Source: Aridibacter sp965216195 (GTDB lineage Bacteria > Acidobacteriota > Blastocatellia > Pyrinomonadales > Pyrinomonadaceae). Taken from it: a DNA stretch of 64,000 nt. Every line of letters starts with the position of its first letter. The first letter of the stretch is position 1. Shown one piece after another: positions 15,999 to 25,195 of the stretch. A model generated the notes under the pieces. It was not told where the DNA came from. It made no database searches and saw only the letters and a list, made by a program, of their open reading frames with translations. A program made the position numbers and the translations under genes. The DNA is taken from the NCBI GenBank assembly GCA_965216195.1, contig OZ244151.1, forward strand, positions 1,054,001 to 1,118,000, given 5' to 3'.

Positions 15999-17411
15999 AT
16001 GAATTTAGCAGATTTTTTTGTGCGGAACAATTATTTTAATGAGTCTCAGCTATTCCTGGGTCTTGATCTCGGAAAGAAGACTTCGCAGCTTTGTGTTCTC
16101 GATCCAAACGGCAAGGAGTTGGCCAATTTTGCTTTTGCTTCAACGGCTAAGAACTTTGTTCTTATCGCCAAAGCATTGCGTAAGAATGATCACATCGCAA
16201 TGGAGGTCTCAAACCCGGCCAATGCCGTGATGGCTATCTTTAAGAAACATTCGAAGGCAAAAGCGGTTCTTTCAAATCCGCTCTTTACACGTGCGATCTC
16301 AAAGGCACGGGTGAAGTCCGACCGCGAGGATGCCCGCAAACTGGCCGACCTTAACCGGATCAATTATCTCGAGACGGTCTGGTCTCCGGATGAAGACACT
16401 CTCAGGCTAAGGCATCTGATCACCGACCGCGAGGCTTTGGTCAAACACCGCACGGCGATCAAGAATCAGGTTCATTCCGTCTTGGCCAGAAATCTGATCG
16501 AATATCAGTTTACCGATCTCTTTGGATCAGAGGGCAGGGAGTGGCTCAGGTCTTTGCTTCTGGCCGACGAACTCGATTCCTTTGAAAGAGACCGCATCTC
16601 GTTTCTATTGGGCGAGCTCGATCGTCAGAATGCCCTGACAGAAGATGTCGATAAGCTGATTGCTTCCTTTATCCATTCAAGACCGGTCTTTTCGCACCAG
16701 CTTGATCTTCTTCTTTCGATACCGGGGGTTTCTTTGGCAGTCAGTGCCACCATTTTAGCAGCCATCGGAGATATCTCCCGCTTCTCCTCAAAACGGAAGT
16801 TCGCCTGCTACTTTGGCCTGACCCAAAGAATTAAACAAACCGGCGGCAAACCTCCACGTCCCGGAAAGATATCTAAACAGGGAAACAGTTATGCCCGCTT
16901 TATGCTTATTGAAGCCGCCGAACACTTCCGGCGCTCTCCGGTCATATACAGAAATATGTATCAGCGGATCAAGAAGAAGAAGGGGCACAATGTCGCTATC
17001 GTTGCCGTTGCCAGAAGACTTGCCGAGGTAATCTATTCGATGCTTTCAAAAAACGAGGAGTTTATCTATGCACGTCCCCGTCTGATGGACGAAAAACGAG
17101 CCCGGATCAGAAAACTCGCCCGCGATAAGGCTTCTCTTAACCTCAAACGCCGTCCATCCAATACGATCATTCGCGGAACCGCTCTCAGGGGAAGAGAGTT
17201 AAAAGAAGAGATCTTTAAGAGAGCCGCCGATGAGGCCTTGAAGATCAAGGATCTGATAGGTCTCGGTAAACGCCTAAGCGACGTATCCCCGACAGGCTTT
17301 AATCCAAACAAACCCAATCATATCGATTGGCAGAAACTACTAAAGGAGGTCGCTACAACATACGCCAAAGAATTGGCGGCAAAAAAGAAAAAATCCAAAG
17401 CCCCGGCATAA
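15999..17411 (+). CDS. IS110/IS1111-type DEDD transposase, copy 2
   Basis: 470 residues, identical in translation to the product of 12515-13927, with the same DEDD residues (Asp23, Glu69, Asp108, Asp111) and the C-terminal KQGNSYAR block. Both copies are intact, so either could mobilise the other. The gene is transcribed against the rhs gene that it interrupts. Two direct copies 3.5 kb apart could recombine and delete the middle rhs fragment. Confidence 0.95.
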   Translation: MNLADFFVRNNYFNESQLFLGLDLGKKTSQLCVLDPNGKELANFAFASTAKNFVLIAKALRKNDHIAMEVSNPANAVMAIFKKHSKAKAVLSNPLFTRAISKARVKSDREDARKLADLNRINYLETVWSPDEDTLRLRHLITDREALVKHRTAIKNQVHSVLARNLIEYQFTDLFGSEGREWLRSLLLADELDSFERDRISFLLGELDRQNALTEDVDKLIASFIHSRPVFSHQLDLLLSIPGVSLAVSATILAAIGDISRFSSKRKFACYFGLTQRIKQTGGKPPRPGKISKQGNSYARFMLIEAAEHFRRSPVIYRNMYQRIKKKKGHNVAIVAVARRLAEVIYSMLSKNEEFIYARPRLMDEKRARIRKLARDKASLNLKRRPSNTIIRGTALRGRELKEEIFKRAADEALKIKDLIGLGKRLSDVSPTGFNPNKPNHIDWQKLLKEVATTYAKELAAKKKKSKAPA

Positions 17412-17596
17412 AACGAAACCGGGCTAAAAAACTAAAAAAGAATCACTTCGGGGTGCGGCTGCATTATAACTATTTTATCCCGGGCATTACCGGTTTATTC
17501 AAAACGCGATACGCCGCATCCGTAGTTTCAGGCAACTTAAAAAAAAGATAGAGTTATTTGTCAATTATTGCAGTTTCTACTTTACCTTTTCATCAA

Positions 17597-19605
17597 TATG
17601 TGTACGTAATCTGATTGTTTAGGGCGTCGGTCTCCTTTGTGAGATTGAGTTTGTCATCATACTCATAGGAGGTCGTCTCAGTGCCGCCGCTTCCGCAACT
17701 GCTGCAATTACCCTCGATTTTAGTAACCACGTTTCGTCCCTTCGATTTATCAAAGGTGTATTTTGTTGTTCTTCCGAGTGCATCGGTTACGATGGTAAAA
17801 GGATCTGCTGTAAGCTCTGCATTTGTGTAATCGAAGGTATATTTCTCAACTCCGCCATCTTTTTCAGATGTAAGTGCACGTCCTTGCGAATCATATTGAT
17901 GAGTTTCAAGAACGTTGTTCAGAGCATCTTTGACCGTAGTAAGCAGGATCTTTCCGCCACCCGTTGTGTATTCAAACTGATATTTGGAATTGTCTGCGTA
18001 GGTCACAGATAGCAAAGTGTCGTCGGGGTTATAAACGTAATCCGCTACGATTCCGATGCTGTCAGATATCTGTGCAACCCTTCCGTTTATCATCGTTACA
18101 TTCAAAGTTCGCCCTAACGAATCCGTTATCCCGGTTAAACTCCCGCTCGTATCGTAGTTCAATGTTGTCTGATTTCCATCAATATCTCTCTGCCAAAGCA
18201 GTTTTCCATCAGATCGGAAGTGGTGGACCACTCCTTCTTTGAAAGTGAGCGTGTATGTGTCGTCGGGATTTTTAACCAATTCACCGTAAAAATCGGGTGT
18301 TAAATTGTTGTAAGGATCAGTGTCATCCGTGCGACCAAAATTGATCGCTCTACCGTCAGGCATATTCAGTGTGATCGCTTTTGAATCGAAAATTGTAAGT
18401 GATTCATCGTAAGCAGTTGACCACCCAAATCCGAAAAGCCCGGCTTTTTGAACTATCGTATTATAAAAACGATTAATTTGAATATTTTGACCAACTCCGG
18501 GAAGGCCGTAATCCGTGTGTTCAACCCACATGTTTCCGTTTGAGACGTTCACTGGTTGTCCTACTGCCGGACAAGATCGACCAGCGTTTTCAGCGTCTCC
18601 AGCGGTTACGAAGATATAGACAAATTCAGGGGTACAAGCTCTTAAACTATCGCATAAATTATAAACAAAGTAATCTAATCCCGTGAATCCCGGATCGGGA
18701 CTGTAGGTGAAGGTTCCATCGGTGTATGGGACATTCAGATTTCCATGTTTTGGAAGGGTAATTAACGTTTGAACTCCTAGACCACCTAATCTTATCGGAT
18801 CGCCATCAGGATCACTATCATTTAAGGTTATAAGGTTCTCACCACTCGTTTCGTTAATACCGAGCCCTTCTCCACTTTTGGTTTCAAAAAAATCCGGGTT
18901 TCCTACGGGAGCAGAATTGGGCTTGATCAGGTTCACTGTTGTAGCCGTGCACGTCCGGAAGTTATCACATGAATTGTACTCAAAACTGTCGTCCCCGGTG
19001 TACCCGGGTTCAGGAGTATATATGAAACTTCCATCCGAATATTGAATAAGAAGGCTGCCGTGATCTGGATTTCTCACAATCCGGGGCGTAAGAGGGGCAC
19101 CTACGGTCAACGGATCGCCGTCAGGGTCTGAGTCGTTTTCAAGAATTCCAGGTTTGAGTTGACTTCTTGCTTCAACCCCACTGTAGGTATCTGTATTCCC
19201 AATGGGAGCCGAATTTGCCGAGATTAGCGTAACAGTTGCTGGTGTGCAGGTTGTGCTATCGCAGGCATTGTAAACAAAACTATCATTTCCGGTAAATCCA
19301 GGGTCAGGTTGGTAGCTAAAGCTTCCGTCCAAGTATGTGATCGTCAATTTCCCATTTGTTGGGAGAGTTACGATACTTGGAAAACCCGGCACACCTCCGA
19401 CGCGAAGTGTGTCCCCGTCTGGATCAGAATCATTTGCCAAAAACCCAGGGGCCGATTGACTTCTGGCGGCAATCCCGGAATAGCTGTCATCAGCTGGTGT
19501 TGGCGGATTCTGAGCCGAAGCGAATATCGTGAACGTAATGAACAAATTAAAAAATAGCGTCAGGACAAAAAAAGATTTTCTGATTAATGTTGTTTTGGTA
19601 TTCAT
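17597..19605 (-). pseudogene. rhs gene, 5' fragment: signal peptide, three cadherin-like repeats, DUF6531, first YD repeats
   Basis: 669 residues from the ATG at 19605; a GTG further upstream would bury the signal peptide. The signal peptide ends near FASAQ. Three ~90-residue cadherin-like domains follow, each with DSYSG/DTYSG-like openings and NDSDPDGDxL and DPGFTGxDSFVYN motifs (the VCBS/Big_9 type used in cell-surface proteins). Next comes the Rhs N-terminal DUF6531 domain (PAVGQPVNVSNGNMWVEHTD, NRFYNTIV, FGFGWSTAYD) and YD repeats up to the second IS. Without the insertions the protein would be about 1,620 residues. The full gene is a secreted Rhs toxin carrier or adhesin, now broken. Confidence 0.88.
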
Positions 19606-19858
19606 GAACTTTGTGAGTCCGAGGATTTTAAATACAGCTTTCCAGGCAGACACTTCTCCTTATAAATTTTATGAGTTTCTTTTTCTTGAGTTTGGGAATT
19701 GGGAAATCTAAGGGGCTACAATCCGAAGCCAAACTCTTAAACACGGATGAGTCGTTGAGGATTCATCAATGAGAAACTTCTGTGAATGGGGACAGCCTAA
19801 TCAAAAAGTTTTGGTAAGTCAAGACATGTTTTAGAAAAGCATTTTGTCGCATTGACCA
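19606..19858. other. Intergenic region upstream of rhs
   Basis: AT-rich spacer between the divergent rhs gene and the 929-residue protein gene. Apart from the promoter at 19859-19889 I see no gene, RNA or repeat here. An open frame at 19852-20094 lacks a ribosome site and protein-like composition. Confidence 0.4.
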
Positions 19859-19889
19859 TTGACAATGCCCGTCTAAATGGGGGTATAAT
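19859..19889 (+). promoter_or_regulatory. Sigma-70-like promoter for the 20112 gene
   Basis: TTGACA at 19859-19864 and a perfect TATAAT at 19884-19889 with a 19-bp spacer, longer than the usual 17. It lies about 220 bp before the start of the 929-residue protein, implying a long leader, in which I recognise no riboswitch. Confidence 0.5.
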
Positions 19890-20111
19890 TTTGAAAAAAA
19901 ACAAACCCCAGCTTTTTTCTTACGGCCATAGACAAGAGTCTATAATTCTCAAGGGGTTAAAGAGCGACTTATTCTTACTTGCAAAAACTTTTTTGGACAT
20001 GTTTTTTATTTCCCGAAATAAACTACTCACAGCTTCCAAACTTTTTTCAGTTCTCAGCAAGTTTTATATTTTTTGTCTCTTTTCCCGTAGCTAGAAATCT
20101 CAGGAGACACG

Positions 20112-22901
20112 ATGTTTAAAGAACAGGCAGCGGCTTCACACTCATTTTTTTCTCAATTCTACGGATCGCTTCGAAGAGCATTGATCCTCTCGGTTATTTC
20201 GCTTTTTGCGTCGCAGATTTTTGCCCAAACCTATCGGGCTCCGATTCGGCAAAACAATCTTTCACGAAGAAGTGCGTTTAGGCAGGAGATTGCCCGGCTC
20301 AACATAACGGTTGAGCGTGCCGGGCAGATACCGCTTCCTATGTCATTGGTTCCGAGAATTCGGGAAGGGGATATTTTGCGTGTTCAGATGCTCGATGAGC
20401 CGATAAACGGGATTCGTCCAAGCGATAGCTATTGGGATTGGACACTGACGGTCGCGTTTATAAACCCAAGCAGAAATGAGGTTGCCGAAGAATCCGTTTC
20501 GCGCGAGATATATTTTAAGCGGGATGGTTGGTATAGGGATCACGCCTTTAAGGTGCCGTATGACAGCCAGCCGGTTTTCTTTTTGTATCCGAAACCAAAG
20601 TATCGAAAGAAGATCAAGAAACTGATCAATAAAAATTTTCGCGAGATAAGAAAGATCGGTGAAAAAACGCTTGAAATTGCCGGTGCCTATGCCCAAATAG
20701 GTATGTTTCTAAATGAGCTTCAGAGGACAATCAACCAAAACCCATATGGAAATAGCGGCGGTTATAATCCCTACGGCGGATACAACAATTACAGCTACGG
20801 TGGAAGAAATAGCAGGAGCCCCTATGGTGAGGGATTTGTAAAAAACCAGATTATCGAACGATTGGCGCAGAGTTTTAACATTGCTCTGCCAAGCTGCTGG
20901 AGAGCCGGAACCGGAACCTCTAGCTATTTTAATCAGAACGATTTTGTTGGACGAGCGCAGTGTGTCGCGAAGAATGTTCGGCTGGAGGATTTTGATTTTA
21001 GCGTAAATCGAATGCTTCAGCAGGGCGGATTGCTTGCCGCCACAAAGCTGGTCGAAAAATATCCTCAGCTTGCCTATTGGATAAATGTTGCTGCTGCGGC
21101 CGCCGATCTGATCATAAAGATCATGCGGAAAACGCCGCTCAAAATTGTTCCGACAATGGCTTCAGGCGGTGGAAACAATCAGGGTTATAGTCAATACAAC
21201 CAATATGGTCATTACAGCAATAATCAGTACGGACTGCAAAACAGACTACAGTTGCGTCTCAATCAAAAGATAAGCCTTCACGCAGAAAAACCACCAACCG
21301 ACAGCGATTTTGTAACGGCTTTTCCTGTGGTATTACACAAATGGCAATCCGAACCCGATCCTGAAGTAATTTCTCTTCCGATACCATCTCTTATGGAGCC
21401 GTGTTTGCACATGGGACAAAACATCCTGAAAAACACGGATCTTTCGTATGATTGGCTGCGGGATCCCTTTGCAAGAGACTTTCGTTTGATTATGAGTTCC
21501 GATAACGGGTTCTCGAAAGAATTTCGTCTGATAAAGAACATGGGAATGTCCGGCTGGATGATGATGCTTAATCCACAGGATCTGCAATCTTTTCCGAAAG
21601 TGAAGATGGCCATAAAATCGAAGGTTGTGGCGACCCGCGGCTTTAGTCAGATCGAGAGCAAAGAGTTTTCGATGCCAATTTCCGGCGGAGGGAAATGGGA
21701 GGTCTCAAGAGAATCCTTCAGCGGATTTTCGGTTGGAGGCAAAAGACGGATCGTGATCAAAAACACAATGGGGAGCTGCCGTTGCTTGCAATCAGTCAAA
21801 TTCCGTCCATCCTTCGGCGGAGAGTTTACATTCATCGCTAATGCTTCCTCGAATCCTCTTATGTTCAGCGATGATGGTACGGAGGCTTGGTTTGATATAG
21901 ACACTACATATTTTCAGCCGGGTCAGGGAAATCTTGAGCTGAGAACTTATGGAACAAATCAGCCCCAAAATATCCCCGTGAAATTGTTTCCGCTTCCGCC
22001 TGAAATTACAAAGTTCGGAGTGCATAAGGGAGATCGAAAAATAACGATCGAGGGCAATCGAATCGAGCAAATTAAGATGGTTTCAGTGGACGGGAAGATG
22101 GCCCGGCTGAATACATCGGTGCAAAATCGAACGTCACGATCGGGAAGAAAATCAAAAGAATTTGTATTCCAAAACCCGAACGACATCATCCTCTCAAGAC
22201 TTGTTTCGGTTGAGCTACATTTGGAGGGAAACCGCCGTTATAAATACCCGGATAGCTTTCCGGTTCTCCCTGCAAGACCCACTATTGAGGCAAACAAGAA
22301 AAAGGAAATTGAGGCGTTGGTTGTCGGTTGGCAAAAAAGCAGTTTCAAATTTGATCTCTCCTCATATCCGGTTGTTCCTGTCGACTCGGAAAAAATGACG
22401 GTCGACGTAAAAACTACGCTTGCGGATTATGGGTTTAAGGCGGAAAATATTTCAATCGAAACGCGGATTGAGAACGGACAAGTGGTCCCAAACGCTTTAC
22501 CAAAAACGACTTTCGAAGTGCTTGATTCTTTTAACCTGCAGATAAATTTTGTCTTTGATAAGCAGCATCGGCAATTTTTCGGTGGCAGAAGACTCCAGTT
22601 CAGGATCAAGGACAAAATACGTGGCACCTCCGATTGGTATACAACGAAACAGACGTTTATAAGAATCCCGCAGATCGATTCGGTAAGTTGCCAAAATGGC
22701 GGGTGCAAGATCACCGGAAAAGGACTTCAATATATCGGAAAGATCTCCGTTGATGGCGGTAGTGCGTGGCTTCCCCCTTCCCAACTGCAACCGACGCCAG
22801 ACGGAAGAGCTGTTATGACCATCTCTAGTGCAAAAGTCAGGGGACTCATTCGCATCAAACTCAGGGATTATCCAAGTACTGATGGATTGCCATTGAGGTG
22901 A
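20112..22901 (+). CDS. Large secreted protein of unknown function
   Basis: 929 residues, ATG with AGGAGA five bases upstream. The hydrophobic segment LILSVISLFASQIFAQ (about 23-39) is a signal peptide. I recognise no family. Two low-complexity segments rich in Gly, Tyr, Asn and Ser occur near residues 210-243 and 353-375 (for example NPYGGYNNYSYGGRNSRSPY). Between them lie paired Cys residues and hydrophobic helices. The C-terminal half looks like stacked beta domains, with a Cys pair near the end (SVSCQNGGCKITGKGL) in an IPT/TIG-like segment. It is probably periplasmic or surface-exposed. No homologue of known function is visible nearby. Confidence 0.75.
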   Translation: MFKEQAAASHSFFSQFYGSLRRALILSVISLFASQIFAQTYRAPIRQNNLSRRSAFRQEIARLNITVERAGQIPLPMSLVPRIREGDILRVQMLDEPINGIRPSDSYWDWTLTVAFINPSRNEVAEESVSREIYFKRDGWYRDHAFKVPYDSQPVFFLYPKPKYRKKIKKLINKNFREIRKIGEKTLEIAGAYAQIGMFLNELQRTINQNPYGNSGGYNPYGGYNNYSYGGRNSRSPYGEGFVKNQIIERLAQSFNIALPSCWRAGTGTSSYFNQNDFVGRAQCVAKNVRLEDFDFSVNRMLQQGGLLAATKLVEKYPQLAYWINVAAAAADLIIKIMRKTPLKIVPTMASGGGNNQGYSQYNQYGHYSNNQYGLQNRLQLRLNQKISLHAEKPPTDSDFVTAFPVVLHKWQSEPDPEVISLPIPSLMEPCLHMGQNILKNTDLSYDWLRDPFARDFRLIMSSDNGFSKEFRLIKNMGMSGWMMMLNPQDLQSFPKVKMAIKSKVVATRGFSQIESKEFSMPISGGGKWEVSRESFSGFSVGGKRRIVIKNTMGSCRCLQSVKFRPSFGGEFTFIANASSNPLMFSDDGTEAWFDIDTTYFQPGQGNLELRTYGTNQPQNIPVKLFPLPPEITKFGVHKGDRKITIEGNRIEQIKMVSVDGKMARLNTSVQNRTSRSGRKSKEFVFQNPNDIILSRLVSVELHLEGNRRYKYPDSFPVLPARPTIEANKKKEIEALVVGWQKSSFKFDLSSYPVVPVDSEKMTVDVKTTLADYGFKAENISIETRIENGQVVPNALPKTTFEVLDSFNLQINFVFDKQHRQFFGGRRLQFRIKDKIRGTSDWYTTKQTFIRIPQIDSVSCQNGGCKITGKGLQYIGKISVDGGSAWLPPSQLQPTPDGRAVMTISSAKVRGLIRIKLRDYPSTDGLPLR

Positions 22902-23130
22902 GTTTCTTCCTTAAAAAGATTTTGAAAAGGGAAACAGGAGAAGCACGCTGACAATCTTCGGCCAAGCGACTACGTATTTTCAAATAGGATTGATTGACAC
23001 TTTTGTGTGTCAATCCTGTTAGTTCCGCCGTTCGATTGTCGATCAGATCCAGAGCAAAATACTTAATTATTTGTCCAAGTTTATGCTCTCTGATTCGTGA
23101 ACGCCGATAATAACGGTTTAACGTAGTCAT
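22902..23130 (-). pseudogene. IS1595-family transposase, N-terminal remnant
   Basis: From an ATG at 23130 the translation begins MTTLNRYYRRSRIREHKLGQ, continues IIKYFALDLIDNRTAELTGL and THKSVNQSYLKIRSRLAEDC, which is the N-terminal zinc/HTH-containing opening of IS1595-type transposases. Resemblance stops near residue 62; the DDE domain is absent. The open frame runs on to 22861, overlapping the end of the 929-residue gene on the opposite strand. No terminal repeats were found. Confidence 0.7.
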
Positions 23131-23211
23131 TACAATAGTTTAGCGTATATCGTTTCAGCTTAACTACCATAGAGCCAACCCATCTTCAAACTTGCGGAAA
23201 TAGATTTATCT

Positions 23212-23685
23212 CTAGTTCGATCGCGCAATAAAATCCTCCAAAATAATCGCTGCTGCTTCTGCGTCAACAAGTTCTTCAACCTCCTTTCCTTCTAAGCCCC
23301 GATCCCAAAGGTTTCCTCGTGCTTCATAGGTTGTGACACGTTCGTCTTGTAGGAAAACCGGGATGTTCAAACTCAAAGAGAAGTTTCGCGCGAGTTTTCT
23401 GGCTTCCTCTGACATATCGCTTTCGGTGCCGTCGGTATTGAGCGGCAAACCAATGACGAGTGCCTTCGCATCAAACTCTTCAACGTAAGAGATGATTTCT
23501 TTTAAGAATTTTTTCCAGCCTTTTCTTTTGATTGTCGCGACGCGCCGCACGGTGAGTTGCGTTTCGTCGGATACAGCGAGGCCGCATTTTTTCGTTCCGG
23601 GGTCCAGCGCAATGAGTCTGCCTTTAGCTGGTGCGCACGATATGTCTGTAAAATCAGGCTGATTGGTACTATTTAAATCTTGCAC
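23212..23685 (-). CDS. ruvX: RuvX/YqgF Holliday junction resolvase-like nuclease
   Basis: 157 residues, GTG start (no closer in-frame start precedes the conserved domain). RLIALDPGTKKCGLAVSD carries the first catalytic Asp of the RNase H fold; LVIGLPLNTDGTESDMSEEA and VFLQDERVTTYEA are family blocks; VDAEAAAIILEDFI ends the domain with the last Asp. In E. coli the protein processes the 5' end of pre-16S rRNA, and it was first proposed as a Holliday junction resolvase. The first ~22 residues are an unconserved extension. Confidence 0.92.
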   Translation of the reverse strand: MQDLNSTNQPDFTDISCAPAKGRLIALDPGTKKCGLAVSDETQLTVRRVATIKRKGWKKFLKEIISYVEEFDAKALVIGLPLNTDGTESDMSEEARKLARNFSLSLNIPVFLQDERVTTYEARGNLWDRGLEGKEVEELVDAEAAAIILEDFIARSN

Positions 23686-23771
23686 GTTTATATACTTTAA
23701 AGGATAATGGGTCGGAATTAATTATCCGATAATCCGAAACCATTAACAAATTTTATACAGAGGATTTCTAG

Positions 23772-25058
23772 ATGACATACCGCGGTAAATTCTTCTTTGC
23801 AATAGTATCAGCACTGATCACGTTTTATGCTTTTTCCGGCGTGATGATTGGCTGGTTTGACGCTCGGGCTCAGCAACCGATAAATGATTCGGGCGCTCAA
23901 ATACGAATTTTTGAGAGCGTATTGCAGCACATTCAAAACGATTACGTTGACGAACCGAATCTTGAAAAGGTTAGATCTGGTGCCCTGCGCGGTTTGGCTT
24001 ACGGGCTTGACCCCTATTCTGCTTACCTTACGGCTGAACAGGTTAAAGAATATAAAGCGGAAACTCCGAAGAACGAGGTTGGAATCGGGGCTGAATTTTC
24101 TCAGTTTTCGTCGTACATTTATGTGGTTTCGGTACTGAAAGGCTCTCCGGCGGAAAAAGCCGGATTGCGAACAGGAGACAGCATAGAGTATATCGATGGA
24201 AAGGCTACAAGCGATATTTCGCTATATGATTCAAAGCAATTGATAAATGGTGCGCCGGGAACCGCGGTAAAACTAAAGGTTTTAAGAGCGCGTACGAAAC
24301 CTCGGACGATTACAGTCACAAGAGGCGGGGTTTCCGTTCCGAAGGTTTCGGCCGAGATCAAGAGTGGAAATGTTGGCGTTGTTAAACTTTACAGTTTGGC
24401 TGACGGGCAAGCTGAAATTGCTCGGGAGCAAATTAAGGCGCTCAATGATCGCGGTGTAAGGAAACTTATCCTGGATCTTAGAAACGTTGCGTTTGGCGAG
24501 ATCGACGACGGAGTTTCGGTGGCAAATGCGTTTATTAAAGATGGTGAGATCGCGAAGGTTATCGGTAGAGAGAATAAGACGTCGAAAACCTATTCGGCGG
24601 ATGCGGCGCAACATATTTTTGATGGGGATGTAGTAACGCTCGTTGATTTTGGAACAGCAGGTGCTGCTGAAGTAGTCGCGGCAGCGATGATTGATCGAAA
24701 ACGCGGTGAGGTAGTCGGCGAACGCACTTTCGGTGCCGGAACGCAGCAGGATCTGTTTATGCTTCGTGGCGGAGACGGTCTGCTGCTCACGACGCAAAAA
24801 TGGGCTTCACCGTCCGGCAAGACGTTTCTCGCGGCGAAAAGACAGGAGTCCGGCGTAAAACCAACCGAAGAAATAAAACGTCCGAATACGCCTGAGCCAA
24901 TCGAAGCCGAAGATTTAGGTGAGCCTGAGGAGAATCTGGACGGTCAGCCACCCGCTGCGAAACCAACTCCGGCACCACCCGTAAAACAGCGCGAAGATTT
25001 GCATATGAAACGCGCGCTTGAGCTTCTACAGGGGAAAGCGAAAGCTGCAGGAGCCTAG
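23772..25058 (+). CDS. S41 (CtpA-like) peptidase homologue lacking catalytic Ser and Lys: probable pseudoprotease
   Basis: 428 residues, GAGGAT before the ATG. One membrane segment (about 7-27), the S41 N-terminal region (QHIQNDYVDEPNLEKVRSGA), a PDZ domain (about 98-180) and the S41 core follow. In active CtpA enzymes the catalytic Ser is in the SASASE block and the Lys in FGKG; here these read TAGAAE and FGAG, so both catalytic residues are replaced while the fold motifs are kept. The intact paralogue at 36447-38141 has NSASASE and FGKG. It may act as a scaffold or adaptor (inference). The C-terminal tail is Pro/Glu-rich. Confidence 0.85.
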   Translation: MTYRGKFFFAIVSALITFYAFSGVMIGWFDARAQQPINDSGAQIRIFESVLQHIQNDYVDEPNLEKVRSGALRGLAYGLDPYSAYLTAEQVKEYKAETPKNEVGIGAEFSQFSSYIYVVSVLKGSPAEKAGLRTGDSIEYIDGKATSDISLYDSKQLINGAPGTAVKLKVLRARTKPRTITVTRGGVSVPKVSAEIKSGNVGVVKLYSLADGQAEIAREQIKALNDRGVRKLILDLRNVAFGEIDDGVSVANAFIKDGEIAKVIGRENKTSKTYSADAAQHIFDGDVVTLVDFGTAGAAEVVAAAMIDRKRGEVVGERTFGAGTQQDLFMLRGGDGLLLTTQKWASPSGKTFLAAKRQESGVKPTEEIKRPNTPEPIEAEDLGEPEENLDGQPPAAKPTPAPPVKQREDLHMKRALELLQGKAKAAGA

Positions 25059-25195
25059 AAAAAAAGTGAATTAGGTTTAGTTAGATAGGCTGAGCGAGTC
25101 ATACTTGTTCGGCTTATTTTCTGCGAAATTGTTGTGATAAGATTAAGCAGAATTGTGTTCTCGCACATTAATATACTCAGAAGGATTGAAAAAGG

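Larger units (their letters stand above)
15715..17596 (+). mobile_element. IS110-family (IS1111-like) insertion sequence, copy 2
   Basis: Appears identical to copy 1, in the same orientation, 3,484 bp further on. Subterminal repeats are ATGAAAAGGTA at 15723-15733 and its inverse at 17583-17593. The left flank ends in TGATCGTCG and the right flank starts with TGTGTACG after the TA. Fusing the flanks across one TA restores the rhs frame as ITYT-YDDQGNRLTM. No other shared sequence is visible beyond the TA and the codons of the YD motif. Confidence 0.9.

Noticed and set aside
12231..17596. The two IS copies as a composite transposon
   Set aside because: The DNA between them is a continuous part of the same rhs gene whose frame is restored at both junctions, so they are two independent insertions.
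19852..20094. Open frame of 80 codons before the 929-residue protein gene
   Set aside because: It overlaps the promoter, has no ribosome site, and its composition is simply that of AT-rich DNA.
22970..23021. Perfect hairpin GATTGACAC/GTGTCAATC that could be a terminator for the 929-residue protein gene
   Set aside because: No T-run follows on the plus strand and the sequence is part of the IS1595 coding remnant.
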